Shown here: positions 1 to 9,731 of the stretch, one piece after another
Numbering within the stretch: position 1 is the first letter of the stretch
How the letters are laid out: every line of letters starts with the position of its first letter
NCBI RefSeq assembly: GCF_000938255.1
Contig: NZ_JYMR01000004.1
Location: 62,001-126,000 of the forward strand
Direction of reading: 5' to 3'
Source of the DNA: Bradyrhizobium sp. LTSP849
GTDB lineage: Bacteria > Pseudomonadota > Alphaproteobacteria > Rhizobiales > Xanthobacteraceae
DNA: 64,000 nt
Translations under genes and position numbers: made by a program
Notes under the pieces: generated by a model
What the model was told of the DNA's origin: nothing
Databases searched by the model: none
What the model saw: the letters and a program-made list of their open reading frames with translations, nothing else

Positions 1-48
1 GACCACCGGACCGGCCTTGAGATCGAGGAACACCGGCAAGAACCGCAT
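1..48 (-). CDS. cysG: Siroheme synthase CysG, N-terminal fragment
   Basis: Only the first 16 codons lie in the window, read leftward off the edge: MRFLPVFLDLKAGPVV. This matches the usual start of the CysG/Met8 precorrin-2 dehydrogenase domain, where a short beta strand precedes the NAD-binding glycine loop. CysG makes siroheme for sulfite reductase, so a position divergent from cysD and cysNC fits a sulfate-assimilation locus. The call rests on a very short peptide plus context. A regulatory gap of about 140 bp separates it from cysD. Confidence 0.6.
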   Translation of the reverse strand, partial: MRFLPVFLDLKAGPVV

Positions 49-191
49 GCGATACTCGCTTCCCCCACATCCGGGGTTGACTGGAATTATTTTCTATATA
101 TGTGTCGTTATGAGTGCGCAAAGAGAAAATTTTTTCTTCTCTTCTGCACCGCAACTATAGAATTTTCGCCTCCAAACGCAAAGTGGCAGAG
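49..191. promoter_or_regulatory. Divergent cysG/cysD control region
   Basis: This AT-rich gap lies between the divergent cysG and cysD genes. It contains a run of A/T around 84-101 (ATTATTTTCTATATATG) and a rough dyad AGAGAAAA/TTTTCTTCTC at about 120-143. Both could be operator or promoter parts for sulfur-responsive control, but no family-specific site was recognised, so this is a location call rather than an identified motif. Confidence 0.35.
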
Positions 192-1079
192 ATGCATCTT
201 CTCAGCACTGATTCCGGCGCAGATCGACTGGGCTCCGCGACTCCCGTTTCCCAGCATATTTCGGTCGAACCAACCGCGCCCAGTATGGACCATCTCGACC
301 AGCTCGAGGCGCAGAGCATCTATATCTTCCGCGAAGCCTTCGGCCGCCTGAAGAAGATCGCCCTGTTGTGGTCGCTCGGCAAGGACTCCAACGTCATGAT
401 CTGGCTGGCGCGGAAAGCGTTCTTCGGCCGCCTGCCATTCCCGGCTCTCCATGTCGACACCGGCAAAAAGTTTCCCGAGATGTATCGCTTCCGCGATCAT
501 TACGGCAAGGAATGGGATCTCGACCTGCGCGTCGAGCCCTGCCCGCCGATCGATGCCGTCGACCCAACGCTGCCGCCGGCCGCCCGTTCCGCCGCGCGCA
601 AGACCGAAGGGCTCAAGATGGCACTCGGCAAATACGGCTTTGACGGCCTGATCGCCGGCATCCGCCGCGACGAAGAAGCCACCCGCGCCAAGGAGCGCGT
701 GTTCTCGCCGCGTGGCCTGGAAGGCAATTGGGACGTGCGCGACCAGCCGCCGGAGTTCTGGGATCATTTCAACGCGTCGCCGCCGCAAGGCGCGCATTTG
801 CGCATCCACCCGATCCTGCATTGGACCGAGGCCGACATCTGGGCCTACACCAAGCGCGAGAACATCCCGATCATCCCGCTCTATCTGTCCCAGAAGGGCA
901 AGCGCTACCGCTCGCTGGGCGATCAGGACATCACCAACCCGGTGAATTCGACCGCGTCGAACATCGACGAGATCCTGATCGAGCTCGAGCAGACCAAGGT
1001 GCCGGAGCGCGCCGGCCGCGCGCTCGACCACGAGACCGAGGACGCCTTCGAGCGCCTGCGCGTCGCCGGCTATCTCTGA
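192..1079 (+). CDS. cysD: Sulfate adenylyltransferase subunit 2 (CysD-like)
   Basis: This subunit transfers AMP from ATP to sulfate to give adenosine 5'-phosphosulfate, working with the GTPase CysN encoded 20 bp downstream. The PAPS-reductase-like fold shows the PP-loop WSLGKDSN, then LHVDTGKKFPEMYRFRD and the CysD signature GIRRDEEATRAKER. It has 295 residues from the ATG at 192. A second ATG at 285 (MDHLDQLEAQS) aligns with the usual family N-terminus and could be the true start (264 aa); neither start has a strong ribosome site. Compared with E. coli CysD, the C-terminal third is short and lacks a long stretch before the RYRSLGDQDITNP segment. It looks like a divergent CysD lineage, but the pairing with CysN makes the role likely. 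Confidence 0.85.
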   Translation: MHLLSTDSGADRLGSATPVSQHISVEPTAPSMDHLDQLEAQSIYIFREAFGRLKKIALLWSLGKDSNVMIWLARKAFFGRLPFPALHVDTGKKFPEMYRFRDHYGKEWDLDLRVEPCPPIDAVDPTLPPAARSAARKTEGLKMALGKYGFDGLIAGIRRDEEATRAKERVFSPRGLEGNWDVRDQPPEFWDHFNASPPQGAHLRIHPILHWTEADIWAYTKRENIPIIPLYLSQKGKRYRSLGDQDITNPVNSTASNIDEILIELEQTKVPERAGRALDHETEDAFERLRVAGYL

Positions 1080-1099
1080 CCTTAGGACGCACCGCGGCC

Positions 1100-3037
1100 A
1101 TGAACATGATCGTCACCCCCGCTTCGCCTGCGACCCCGAACGGCACCAATTCGATGCCAAATGGCACGACGCGACCGCAAGTGCGGATCGTCATCGTCGG
1201 CCATGTCGATCACGGCAAGTCGACGCTGGTCGGCCGCCTGTTGCACGAGACCGGCAGCCTGCCCGACGGCAAGCTCGAGATGCTGAAGGCCGTCAGCGCG
1301 CGGCGCGGCATGCCGTTCGAATGGTCGTTCCTGCTCGACGCGCTCCAGACCGAGCGCGACCAGGGCATCACCATCGACACCACGCAGATCCGCTTCCGCA
1401 CCAATTCGCGCGACATCGTCCTGATCGACGCGCCGGGCCACGCCGAATTCCTGCGCAACATGATCACAGGCGCTTCGCAGGCCGACGGCGCGGTGCTGAT
1501 CATCGACGCGCTCGAAGGCGTGCGCGACCAGACCCGGCGGCACGGCTATCTCCTGCATCTGCTTGGCGTGAAGCAGGTCGCTGTTGTCGTCAACAAGATG
1601 GACCGCGTCGACTTCTCCGCCAATCGTTTCAAGGAGATCAGCGACGAGATCTCGGCGCATCTGCTAGGCCTCGGCGTGACGCCCACGGCCGTGATCCCGA
1701 TCTCCGCCCGCGACGGCGACGGCGTCGCCGAGCGCACCGACCGGATCGGCTGGTACAAGGGCCCGACCGTGGTCGAGGCGCTCGACGCCCTCGAGCCGGC
1801 GCGCCCGCTCGAAGCGCTGGCGCTGCGCCTGCCGGTGCAGGCGATCTACAAATTCGACGACCGCCGCATCGTCGCGGGCCGCATCGAATCCGGCAGCCTG
1901 ATTGCCGGCGATGAGATCGTGATCATGCCCGCCGGCAAGATCGCCAAGATCAAGACGGTCGAGAGCTGGCCGGTGACGCCGGTCGCGGGCCGTCAAGGCG
2001 CGGGCCGCTCGGTCGGCATCACACTCGACCGCGAACTCTTCATCGAGCGCGGCGACATCATCGCGCATGCCAATGCCGCGCCGCGCGAGACGCGGCGGCT
2101 GCGCGCGCGCATCTTCTGGCTGCACGACAAGCCGCTCGCCCAGGGCGACCAGCTGCTGGTGCGCTGCGGGCCGAAGGAAAGCCGCGCCACCGTCGTTGCG
2201 ATCGAGAAGGCCGTCGACCCCGGCGAACTCTCGAGCATCGAGAACAAGGCGATCGGCCGCAACCATGTCGGCGAGATCGATATCTCGCTGTCCAATCCGA
2301 TCGCGACCGATCCCTACACCGACAATCCGCGCACCGGGCGCCTCGTCATTGAGGTGTCCGGGCGCATCGCCGGCGGTGGCCTGGTGCTGTCGGTCGATGC
2401 CGGCCAGCGTGCCGTGCCGGTCGACATCGTGCCGGTGGAATCGGCGCTTCGTCCCGACGAGCGCTCCGCGCGCTACCAGCACAATGGCGCGGTGGTCTGG
2501 CTCACCGGCCTGCCGGCCTCCGGCAAGTCGACGCTGGCCAAGGCTTTGGAACGGCGGCTGTTCACCAATGGCGGCTCGCCGATCCTGCTCGACGGCGACA
2601 CGGTGCGCGCGGGGCTCAACAGCGACCTCGGCTTCACCGCGCATGATCGCAGCGAGAACATCCGCCGCCTCGCGGAAGTCGCGACGCATCTCGCGCGCAA
2701 CGGCCATATCGCCATCGTCGCCGCGGTCTCGCCCGCCCGCGAGGACCGCGCTACCGCGCGCCGCATCGCGGATACCGCATTCCGCGAGATCCATGTCGCG
2801 ACGCCGGCCGACATCTGCGAGGAGCGCGATCCCAAGGGCCACTACAAAAAGGCCCGCGCCGGTGCGCTTGCCTCTTTCACAGGCATCGGCAACGACTACG
2901 AGAAGCCGGAGGCGGCCGAGCTCGTGATCGATACGTCGACGCGGACCGTCGCAGATGCGGCGGACGACATCGAGCAGATGCTGAAGGCGACCGGCGTACT
3001 GTTCGACGAGGTCGTGGACCTCGCGGCGAATATTTGA
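1100..3037 (+). CDS. cysNC: Bifunctional sulfate adenylyltransferase GTPase subunit / APS kinase (CysN-CysC fusion)
   Basis: A 645-residue fusion. Residues about 20-430 are a translational-GTPase-like CysN part: G1 GHVDHGKST, G3 DAPGH, G4 NKMD, followed by beta-barrel domains. Residues about 455-645 are APS kinase: Walker A GLPASGKST, LDGDTVRAGLNSDLGF and AAVSPAREDRATAR. CysN couples GTP hydrolysis to sulfate adenylylation by CysD; CysC phosphorylates APS to PAPS, so both activation steps sit on one chain, as in NodQ-type proteins. The ATG at 1100 follows cysD by 20 bp. The G1 box reads GHVDHGKS, as in EF-Tu, rather than the GNVDDGKS common in CysN, so this is a divergent branch. Confidence 0.9.
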   Translation: MNMIVTPASPATPNGTNSMPNGTTRPQVRIVIVGHVDHGKSTLVGRLLHETGSLPDGKLEMLKAVSARRGMPFEWSFLLDALQTERDQGITIDTTQIRFRTNSRDIVLIDAPGHAEFLRNMITGASQADGAVLIIDALEGVRDQTRRHGYLLHLLGVKQVAVVVNKMDRVDFSANRFKEISDEISAHLLGLGVTPTAVIPISARDGDGVAERTDRIGWYKGPTVVEALDALEPARPLEALALRLPVQAIYKFDDRRIVAGRIESGSLIAGDEIVIMPAGKIAKIKTVESWPVTPVAGRQGAGRSVGITLDRELFIERGDIIAHANAAPRETRRLRARIFWLHDKPLAQGDQLLVRCGPKESRATVVAIEKAVDPGELSSIENKAIGRNHVGEIDISLSNPIATDPYTDNPRTGRLVIEVSGRIAGGGLVLSVDAGQRAVPVDIVPVESALRPDERSARYQHNGAVVWLTGLPASGKSTLAKALERRLFTNGGSPILLDGDTVRAGLNSDLGFTAHDRSENIRRLAEVATHLARNGHIAIVAAVSPAREDRATARRIADTAFREIHVATPADICEERDPKGHYKKARAGALASFTGIGNDYEKPEAAELVIDTSTRTVADAADDIEQMLKATGVLFDEVVDLAANI

Positions 3038-3064
3038 GGGCACTCTCGTTGGTTGGCGCACAGC

Positions 3065-3080
3065 CACCACACATGTGGTG
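3065..3080. terminator. Dyad after cysNC
   Basis: CACCACA and TGTGGTG face each other across a 2-base spacer, 28 bases past the cysNC stop. There is no U tract, so it may act as a weak terminator or processing hairpin, or be a binding site. Confidence 0.3.
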
Positions 3081-3082
3081 CG

Positions 3083-3231
3083 TTCCCTCCCCCCTTGCGG
3101 GGGAGGGCTAGGGAGAGGGGTCCACACGGGGACTCTCTCCATCGACAACAGCATTCCGCTCCGTCGAATTCATACACACCTCTTCCTGGGCTACCCCTCT
3201 CCCCCGCCCTCCCCCGCAAGGGGGGAGGGAG
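3083..3231. repeat. Paired inverted C/G-rich repeat, no gene inside
   Basis: Two 39-bp arms, 3083-3121 and 3193-3231, are inverted copies of one another with about three mismatches. Each arm also carries its own small hairpin (CCTCCCCC-TTGC-GGGGGAGG). The 71 bp between them shows no gene. The same arms bracket the DUF559 gene at 22.7-23.2 kb, so this is a second copy of that repeat family, here without a coding payload. It fills the gap between cysNC and malate synthase. Confidence 0.9.
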
Positions 3232-3443
3232 CACAGTTGAGCGCGTGGCGCCGAGCCGGGCTCGATCGTGCGAACGAGCCAGGTCCCCACCTCGCCTTGA
3301 CATTTTGACAGACCTTTAGGGGCCTTCTCACCGCCCCGATTTTGGGGCTAATAAGGCCCCGAAAGCCGCTCCCTGTGGGCGCATTTTGCTGCTGTCGGGT
3401 CAAAAGCAGCCAAAAACAGCCATTTCCAACAAGAAAGACCATC

Positions 3444-5609
3444 ATGAAACGCGTCGACGCCCACGGATTGAAGATCGCCCCCGTCCTGTTCGATTTCATC
3501 GCCAAGGAAGCGGCCCCGAAAACGGGGATCGCGCCGGATGCGTTCTGGGCCGGGCTTGCCGGCATCATCAAGGAGCTGGGGCCGAAGAACCGCGCACTGC
3601 TCGCCGTCCGTGACACGCTCCAGGCCAAGATCGACGATTGGCACCGCGCCAACAAGGGCAAGGCGTTCGACCTCAATGTCTATACAGCCTTCCTGAAGGA
3701 GATCGGCTATCTCGTCCCGGAGCCCGCGACGCAGAAGGTCGAGACCACCGATGTGGACGAGGAGATCGGCAAGATCTGCGGCCCACAGCTCGTCGTCCCC
3801 CTGACCAATGCGCGCTATGCACTGAACGCGGCGAATGCGCGCTGGGGCTCGCTCTACGACGCCTTCTACGGCACCGACGCGATCCCGCACGATCCTTCCG
3901 AGAGCGGCAAGGGTTACAACAAGGCGCGCGGCGACAAGGTGATCGCCAAGGCCAAGGCGTTCCTCGATGCCGCCGTGCCGCTCGCGACCGGCAGCCACAC
4001 CGACGTCACGGCCTATAGCGTGGTCGCGGGCCAGCTCGCGGTGAAGCTGAAGAGCGGCAATGCCACCGCGCTGAAGAACGCCGCGCATTTCGCGGGCTTC
4101 CAAGGCGATGCAACGGCACCTTCCGCGGTGCTGCTCGGCAACAACGGCCTGCATGTCGAGGTCAAGATCGACCGCAACAGCGTGATCGGCAAGGACGATC
4201 CGGCCGGTGTCGCAGACATGATCATGGAATCTGCCGTGTCGACCATCCTCGACATGGAGGATTCGGTTGCCGCCGTCGATGCCGAAGACAAGGTGCTGGT
4301 CTATCGCAACACGCTAGGCCTGATGAACGGCACGCTGTCGGCCGATTTCGAGAAAGGTGGCAAGACGCTGACCCGTTCGCTCAACACCGACCGCAGCTAC
4401 AAGACACCGGACGGCAAGGGCGAGGTCAAGCTGCACGGCCGTAGCCTGCTGCTGATGCGCAATTGCGGTCACCACATGTTCACCGACGCGGTGCTGGACG
4501 AGAAGGGCGAGGAAATTCCCGAAGGCCTGCTCGATGCCGCCGTCTCGGGGCTTCTTGCCATCCACGACTTGAAAGGCAACTCGAAGACCAAGAACAGCCG
4601 CACCGGATCTGCCTATATCGTCAAGCCGAAGATGCATGGCCCCGACGAGGTGTCGCTGACCTGCGAGATCTTCGACCATGTCGAGAAGATGCTGTCGCTG
4701 CCTGAGAACACACTCAAGGTCGGCATCATGGACGAGGAGCGGCGCACCACCGTCAACCTCAAGGCCTGCATCCAGCGCGCCTCCAAGCGTATCATGTTCA
4801 TCAACACCGGCTTCCTCGACCGCACCGGCGACGAGATCCACACCTCGATGGAAGCGGGTCCGATGATCCGCAAGAACGAGATGAAGGCGCAGGCCTGGAT
4901 CAAGGCCTATGAGGACTGGAACGTCGACATGGGCCTGATCGACGGCCTGCCCGGCCACGCCCAGATCGGCAAGGGCATGTGGGCCGCCCCCGACAAGATG
5001 GCGGACATGCTAACGCAGAAGCTCGCGCATCCGCAGGCCGGCGCCACCACCGCCTGGGTGCCGTCGCCGACCGCGGCGACGCTGCACGCGCTGCACTACC
5101 ACCAAGTCAACGTCACCGCACGCCAGCAGGAGCTGACCAAGGGCGGTCCGCGCGCAAAGCTCTCCGACATCCTCACCATTCCGGTATCGAAGTCGAACTG
5201 GGCGCCGGACGACGTCAAGCAGGAGATCGACAACAACTGCCAGGGCATTCTGGGCTATGTCGTGCGCTGGATCGACCAGGGCGTCGGCTGCTCCAAGGTG
5301 CCCGACATCCACGATGTCGGCCTGATGGAAGACCGCGCCACCTTGCGCATCTCCAGCCAGCATCTCGCCAACTGGCTGCACCAGGGCGTCATCACCGAAG
5401 CACAAGTAATGGAATCGCTGAAGCGCATGGCCGTCGTCGTCGACAAGCAGAATGCGGGCGACGCCATCTACAAGCCGATGGCGCCGTCATTCGACGGCGT
5501 CGCCTTCAAGGCGGCCAGCGATCTCATCTTCAAGGGCCGCGAGCAGCCAAACGGCTACACCGAATACATCCTCACCGCGCGCCGCCGCGAGGCCAAAGCA
5601 CTTGGCTAA
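3444..5609 (+). CDS. glcB: Malate synthase G
   Basis: Condenses glyoxylate and acetyl-CoA to malate in the cytoplasm, serving the glyoxylate bypass or glycolate use. The 721 residues match the monomeric G isoform (about 720-730), not the shorter A form. Family motifs seen in order: [86 protein letters not shown] and [15 protein letters not shown]. The ATG at 3444 is preferred because the protein then begins directly at the family N-terminus; upstream in-frame residues look non-coding. It is a single-gene unit ending in a strong terminator. Confidence 0.97.
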   Translation: MKRVDAHGLKIAPVLFDFIAKEAAPKTGIAPDAFWAGLAGIIKELGPKNRALLAVRDTLQAKIDDWHRANKGKAFDLNVYTAFLKEIGYLVPEPATQKVETTDVDEEIGKICGPQLVVPLTNARYALNAANARWGSLYDAFYGTDAIPHDPSESGKGYNKARGDKVIAKAKAFLDAAVPLATGSHTDVTAYSVVAGQLAVKLKSGNATALKNAAHFAGFQGDATAPSAVLLGNNGLHVEVKIDRNSVIGKDDPAGVADMIMESAVSTILDMEDSVAAVDAEDKVLVYRNTLGLMNGTLSADFEKGGKTLTRSLNTDRSYKTPDGKGEVKLHGRSLLLMRNCGHHMFTDAVLDEKGEEIPEGLLDAAVSGLLAIHDLKGNSKTKNSRTGSAYIVKPKMHGPDEVSLTCEIFDHVEKMLSLPENTLKVGIMDEERRTTVNLKACIQRASKRIMFINTGFLDRTGDEIHTSMEAGPMIRKNEMKAQAWIKAYEDWNVDMGLIDGLPGHAQIGKGMWAAPDKMADMLTQKLAHPQAGATTAWVPSPTAATLHALHYHQVNVTARQQELTKGGPRAKLSDILTIPVSKSNWAPDDVKQEIDNNCQGILGYVVRWIDQGVGCSKVPDIHDVGLMEDRATLRISSQHLANWLHQGVITEAQVMESLKRMAVVVDKQNAGDAIYKPMAPSFDGVAFKAASDLIFKGREQPNGYTEYILTARRREAKALG

Positions 5610-5647
5610 GAAGGCGGCGGGCTGAGGCCGGTCATACAAACACCGAA

Positions 5648-5674
5648 AGCCCCGGCTCACGCCGGGGCTTTTTT
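5648..5674 (+). terminator. Intrinsic terminator of glcB
   Basis: A 9-bp stem AGCCCCGGC / GCCGGGGCT with a TCAC loop is followed directly by six T residues, about 40 bases past the glcB stop. Confidence 0.92.
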
Positions 5675-5697
5675 GTTTGGGGATCCGTCCGCGCCCG

Positions 5698-5853
5698 CTA
5701 AAACACCGCGAGATATTTCAGCAGAGACACGATGCCGATGATGATGACGACGACGCGCGCGATCTGCTTGGCGCGGCCGTCCATCGGCAGCATGTTGATG
5801 AGATAGAGCACGAGGATGATGACGAGAAAGGTGACGAGTACGCCGACCAACAT
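5698..5853 (-). CDS. 51-residue membrane protein (Thivi_2564-like)
   Basis: A very short gene coding for 51 residues: an N-terminal hydrophobic helix (MLVGVLVTFLVIILVLYLI, residues 1-19), a short polar hinge NMLPMDGRAKQIA, and a second hydrophobic helix (residues 32-51). The layout, with an N-x-x-x-P-M-D turn, resembles the small Thivi_2564-type two-helix membrane proteins common in alphaproteobacteria; function unknown. A GAAGGGGG ribosome site lies 7 bases before the ATG. An EcfG-type promoter lies 39 bp upstream, suggesting it belongs to the general stress response. It is convergent with glcB, sharing the region behind the glcB terminator. Confidence 0.75.
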   Translation of the reverse strand: MLVGVLVTFLVIILVLYLINMLPMDGRAKQIARVVVIIIGIVSLLKYLAVF

Positions 5854-5891
5854 TGCAGGGCCCCCTTCAGGCAAATTGCTAACGGTATCCT

Positions 5892-5916
5892 AACGCCTGT
5901 TGCTCGCGTCGGTTCC
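5892..5916 (-). promoter_or_regulatory. EcfG (general stress sigma factor) promoter
   Basis: Read on the minus strand: GGAAC (5916-5912), 16 bases, CGTT (5895-5892). This fits the alphaproteobacterial EcfG consensus GGAAC-N16/17-CGTT. The predicted start site falls about 30 bases before the ATG of the 51-residue membrane protein. Confidence 0.72.
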
Positions 5917-6125
5917 ATTCGGGCAACCCATTGCAACTTCTAGTAAATGCGTACTTCTACCAGCAGGCTGGCTGCCTAAAACTTTACCCTTTTCGTTTCA
6001 GATGCCTAAACCGTATCTCGCCAGCCGCGAACGGTATGCAATTGCCGATGCTGTCGCGCCCCCCTGTTTTCTGATGTTGCCGGGCGCCGTTTGCGACCTT
6101 TGAGAATGGGAATTGGGGGATTTCG

Positions 6126-8219
6126 ATGTTGAATCGTCTGACCGTGTCCGCGCTCCTGAAGGCGGTGATTGCGATCACATCGATCTGCGTGGTGATCGCG
6201 CTCTCGCTCACCGCCTACGAGTCCTGGGATCGCCTCAAGACCACCAACCGCATCTCGCATATCGCCGACGCCTCCGCCGATCTGTTCAAGGCAATGCACA
6301 ACCTGCGCACCGACCGCTCGACCACCACGCGGCTCCTGAACGCGACCGACCCGCTCGACCCCGAAATCGAAAAGTATCTGCGTGCGCTCCGCGACGCCCA
6401 GATGCCGGCAATGGCACGTGCGCTCGAGCTGTTGCCGACCATGGACTTCCCGCAATCGGGCACGATGGTGCCGGAGCTTGCGCGCCTCAACAAGTTGCTG
6501 ATCGAGGAGCAGAAGCAGTTCTGGGAGGAGGTCGCCAAGCCCAAGGACCAGCGCCGCGCGGGCCTGCCGAAGGAATACATGGACACGACGCAAGGCCTGC
6601 TCGACGTGCTCGATAAGCTGTCGAACACGCTGGCCGCCACCGTCAACCACCAGGACGCCGAGATCGACCAGCTGCTATCGATCAAGCAGAACGCCTGGCT
6701 GCTCCGCAACACCGCCGGCGAAGCCTCGCTGATCGTCGCCAACGGGCTTGCCGCCGGCAAGATCACGCCGGAGGGCCGTTACGCCTATACCCAATATGTC
6801 GGCGGCACCGCCGCGATGTGGAAGGCACTGGACTTGTCGACCTCGGGCATGCAGTTGCCGCCGGCGCTCGCCTCGGCCATGGCCGCCGCCAAGACTGCCT
6901 ATTTCGAACCGCAATATCTGGCTCTGCGCGACCGCCTCGCGGATGCGCTGGTCAAGGGCGAGAAGCCCGAGATGACGGCGAACCAGTGGAGCCCGCTCAC
7001 GGTCGGCCGCATGGGAAGCGCGGTCGCGGTTGCTGAAGGCGCCCTCGATGCTGCGAGAGCCCACACAGTGGAGCAGCGCGGCGCTGCGCAACGCGCACTG
7101 ACCGCGCAACTCGTGCTGTTGGCGCTCGCCATCGGGCTCGCGGTCGGCGCAATCATGCTGGTCAGCCGCCGCGTCATCCACCCGCTCAACACCATCCGCG
7201 ACGCGATGCTGAAGGTTGCTGGCGGCGATCTTGCCGTCGACAGCGGCTATCTCGACCGCAAGGACGAGATCGGCGCGCTCGCCGGCGCGCTGGAGACCTT
7301 CAAGCAGCAAGCCATCGACAAGCTCGAGATCGAGGAGCACGAGCGCGAGCGCAATGCCGGCGCCGCCACACGCCAGCGCGCAGTCGAAGCCTATGTCGGA
7401 GAGTTCGAGGGCGCGGTACGCAAGACGCTCGGCGAATTGAGCGATGCCTCCGGCGCAATGCGCAAGACCTCGGTCGATCTGTCGGCCGTGTCGCGGCAGA
7501 CCAACGACCGCGTCCAGGTCGCCGGCAAGGCGTCCAATGACGCCTCGATGAGCGTCGACAGTGTCGCCGCCGCCGCCGAAGAGCTCAGCGCCTCGATCAA
7601 CGACATCAGCCAGCAGGCCGCGCACGCCGCTGGCATCGCCGGCCGCGCCGTCACCCAGGCGCGCGAGACCGATGGCACCGTGCAGGGACTGGCCAAGTCC
7701 GCCGGCCGTATCGGCGAGGTCGTCGGCCTCATCAACACCATCGCGCAGCAGACCAATCTACTCGCGCTCAACGCCACGATCGAGGCCGCACGCGCCGGTG
7801 AGGCCGGCCGCGGCTTTGCCGTGGTCGCCTCCGAGGTGAAGTCGCTGGCGAGCCAGACGGCGAAGGCGACCGAGGAGATCTCCGAGCAGATCGCCGACAT
7901 CCAGAAGGTCGCGGGCGACGCCATCAATGCGATCCAGACCATCGGCGGCATCATCGGCGAGGTCAACGAGGTCGCCACCGCAATTGCCGCCGCCGTGCAG
8001 GAGCAGGGCGCAGCGACCCAGGAGATCACCCGCAGCACGCAATACGCGGCGCAGGGCACCAAGAACGTCTCGGACAACATTACCGGCGTCAAGGCCGACG
8101 CCGATGCCGCAGCCGCCTCCGCTGAAAACGTGAAGCACGCCTCCGAGCTGCTGGAGACGCAGAGCCGCCAGCTCGGTCACGAGGTCAGCGACTTCCTCGG
8201 CAAGATCCGCGCGGCGTAA
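6126..8219 (+). CDS. Methyl-accepting chemotaxis protein
   Basis: A 697-residue transmembrane chemoreceptor. Transmembrane helix 1 is at about residues 10-30, a large periplasmic helical sensor at 31-325, helix 2 at about 327-347, HAMP at about 348-400, and a cytoplasmic signalling domain from 430 onward. The domain tip carries the conserved hairpin ([20 protein letters not shown], then [17 protein letters not shown]). It would sense a periplasmic ligand and control CheA. The ligand cannot be read from the sequence. A GGGGGA ribosome site lies just before the ATG. No che genes are adjacent, so it is an orphan receptor. Confidence 0.95.
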   Translation: MLNRLTVSALLKAVIAITSICVVIALSLTAYESWDRLKTTNRISHIADASADLFKAMHNLRTDRSTTTRLLNATDPLDPEIEKYLRALRDAQMPAMARALELLPTMDFPQSGTMVPELARLNKLLIEEQKQFWEEVAKPKDQRRAGLPKEYMDTTQGLLDVLDKLSNTLAATVNHQDAEIDQLLSIKQNAWLLRNTAGEASLIVANGLAAGKITPEGRYAYTQYVGGTAAMWKALDLSTSGMQLPPALASAMAAAKTAYFEPQYLALRDRLADALVKGEKPEMTANQWSPLTVGRMGSAVAVAEGALDAARAHTVEQRGAAQRALTAQLVLLALAIGLAVGAIMLVSRRVIHPLNTIRDAMLKVAGGDLAVDSGYLDRKDEIGALAGALETFKQQAIDKLEIEEHERERNAGAATRQRAVEAYVGEFEGAVRKTLGELSDASGAMRKTSVDLSAVSRQTNDRVQVAGKASNDASMSVDSVAAAAEELSASINDISQQAAHAAGIAGRAVTQARETDGTVQGLAKSAGRIGEVVGLINTIAQQTNLLALNATIEAARAGEAGRGFAVVASEVKSLASQTAKATEEISEQIADIQKVAGDAINAIQTIGGIIGEVNEVATAIAAAVQEQGAATQEITRSTQYAAQGTKNVSDNITGVKADADAAAASAENVKHASELLETQSRQLGHEVSDFLGKIRAA

Positions 8220-8233
8220 CGCTGGCGCTACAA

Positions 8234-8366
8234 CCTCCGTGTCGTCCCGGAGCAGGCCGGGACCCATAACCACAGGGAGAAGTTTGGCGGATTACGCCTT
8301 CTTCGCTGCCAAGACCGCCATCCCTCGATAGATCACGCGGTATGGGTCCCGGCGAAGGCCCTAGGG
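8234..8366. repeat. Left part of a dispersed palindromic repeat, split by the IS
   Basis: The segment starts CCTCCGTGTCGTCCCGG and carries GGCCGGGACCCATAACCACAG. It ends at GGTATGGGTCCCGGCGAAGG plus the 8-bp target CCCTAGGG. Its other end lies at 9843-9873, beyond the IS, and finishes GCCGGGACGACGGCGGAG. Rejoined, the two parts make an element of about 155 bp with inverted CTCCGTCGTCCC-type ends and a palindromic right shoulder. No gene lies inside. Confidence 0.8.
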
Positions 8367-9731
8367 CATGCACACATCTCTAAGGCTCCATCCGGCTGCG
8401 AGGGCATGGAAGTATTGGAGACCATTGCTGAAGGTGATGGGACCTGGCGGCCTGGAAGATGGATAGCCATCCCAGCCACCGAGGCGGCCGATGATCCAGG
8501 CGGCCCAGGCCAGGCTGTCAGGCGGATGCGGATTCTTCAGCCGCTTACTTTTGGCTTCGTACTGCTGGTTCAGGGCAGTCAGCGTGGCCATCTCGCTGGT
8601 GTTGAAGGCGATATGGATGGACTGCGGTCTACCGTCACGCGCTTGCAGGAGCTGGATGGTGATCACAGCCGCTTTGGCAGCGATGGCGACCAGTTTCAGG
8701 AGCCGGTCAGCGGTCCCAATTTGGCTGTCTTCGAGCTTGAGGCCTTGTGTCTTGAGGACACGGAAGAACTGCTCGATGATCCAGCGCTGCTTGTACCATT
8801 CGACGATACGCCAGGCGTCGTCTGCACCGGCGACCCCGTGAGAGGTGAGAAGACACCAATGCAGCGGTTCGACGTCGGAGCCGGCGTTGATCTCGCGGAC
8901 ATCAATGACGGCCAGATGTAAGCTTTTCGGCAAATGGCGCAGGAACTTGCTTTGCGGTCGAGCCAGTTCGATTGCACCAAAGCGAAGTTCAAGGTTAAGC
9001 CTGACGTGCCGGCCGCTGCGCTCTCGGAGGCAATTGGATCGTACGACGCTCCATCGCCACCATAGCGTCGATGGCCGCATACAAACCCGCCATGTCGGCC
9101 AGCTTGCGATCATGCATGCTGCGGGCGATCACGTGATAGCCTTGCTCGGCCGCGCTGGCATAAAGGGCAAAGATGTCACTCTCGCGGTCACCAAGCAGGG
9201 TCACTCTTGCGGCTTTCGCAAGCAGCGGCTTGGCCGCAAGGGCGGTGGCAGTCCAGCGCTGCGATTCCTTGTCCGACAGCTCGCGGCTGTCATGCGAGAC
9301 GGTCCGACGGCCCTCACGCGTCCACACTTCGCCGCTCAGAAGTCCCAGGCAGATGCCATTGTCCGCATCCACCGCCAGCAACGGGTGCAGCAGCACACCG
9401 TGGTTATTGCCCTTGCCGATCTCCCCAAGCCCGCGACGACGTTGCGGTGTGGTGTTGAAGTGGATCTCACTGGTGTCCTGGATCGCCAAAACGTGGCGGC
9501 CCTCGACGGCTGCAACCGTGCTTTCACTCCAGCTTTCGATGATCCGCTCCGCTGTCACCTTGTCATGACCGAGAAAGCGGTTGAACCGCACCTCCAGATT
9601 ACGGTCACCTCTGGAAAGCTGCCGCAGGCAGACATTCTTGCCAGCAACCATGCGTCCGACAAGCGCCGCCCCCCTTTATCGAGACGACGATCCCCGAACC
9701 GGCCTAGCGTCCAGTCAATTCGTGACAACAT
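8361..9731 (-). pseudogene. IS4-family transposase, broken by two frameshifts
   Basis: Reading leftward from the ATG at 9731, the protein begins MLSRIDWTLGRFGDRRLDKGG. It then slips frame in a run of six G (complement of 9671-9676) and continues as AALVGRMVAGKNVCLRQLSR, DTSEIHFNT and LLGDRESDIFALY. A second shift near 9018-9030, in QLPPR, leads into ERSGRHVRLNLELRFG, then EWYKQRWIIEQFFRVLKTQG. The last block is the Y-(2)-R-(3)-E-(6)-K signature of IS4/Tn5-type DDE transposases; DTSE and DRESD supply acidic residues. The final Pro and the TAG stop lie in the duplicated target outside the IS. Two separate shifts make it probably inactive, though slippage on the G run cannot be excluded. Confidence 0.88.

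Noticed and set aside
728..3037. A longer CysNC protein beginning inside cysD
   Set aside because: The extra N-terminus is an Arg/Ala-rich shadow of cysD; the GTPase begins just after the ATG at 1100.
3297..3330. Sigma-70 promoter of glcB from TTGACA at 3297
   Set aside because: A good -35 but no acceptable -10 at 16-18 bases.
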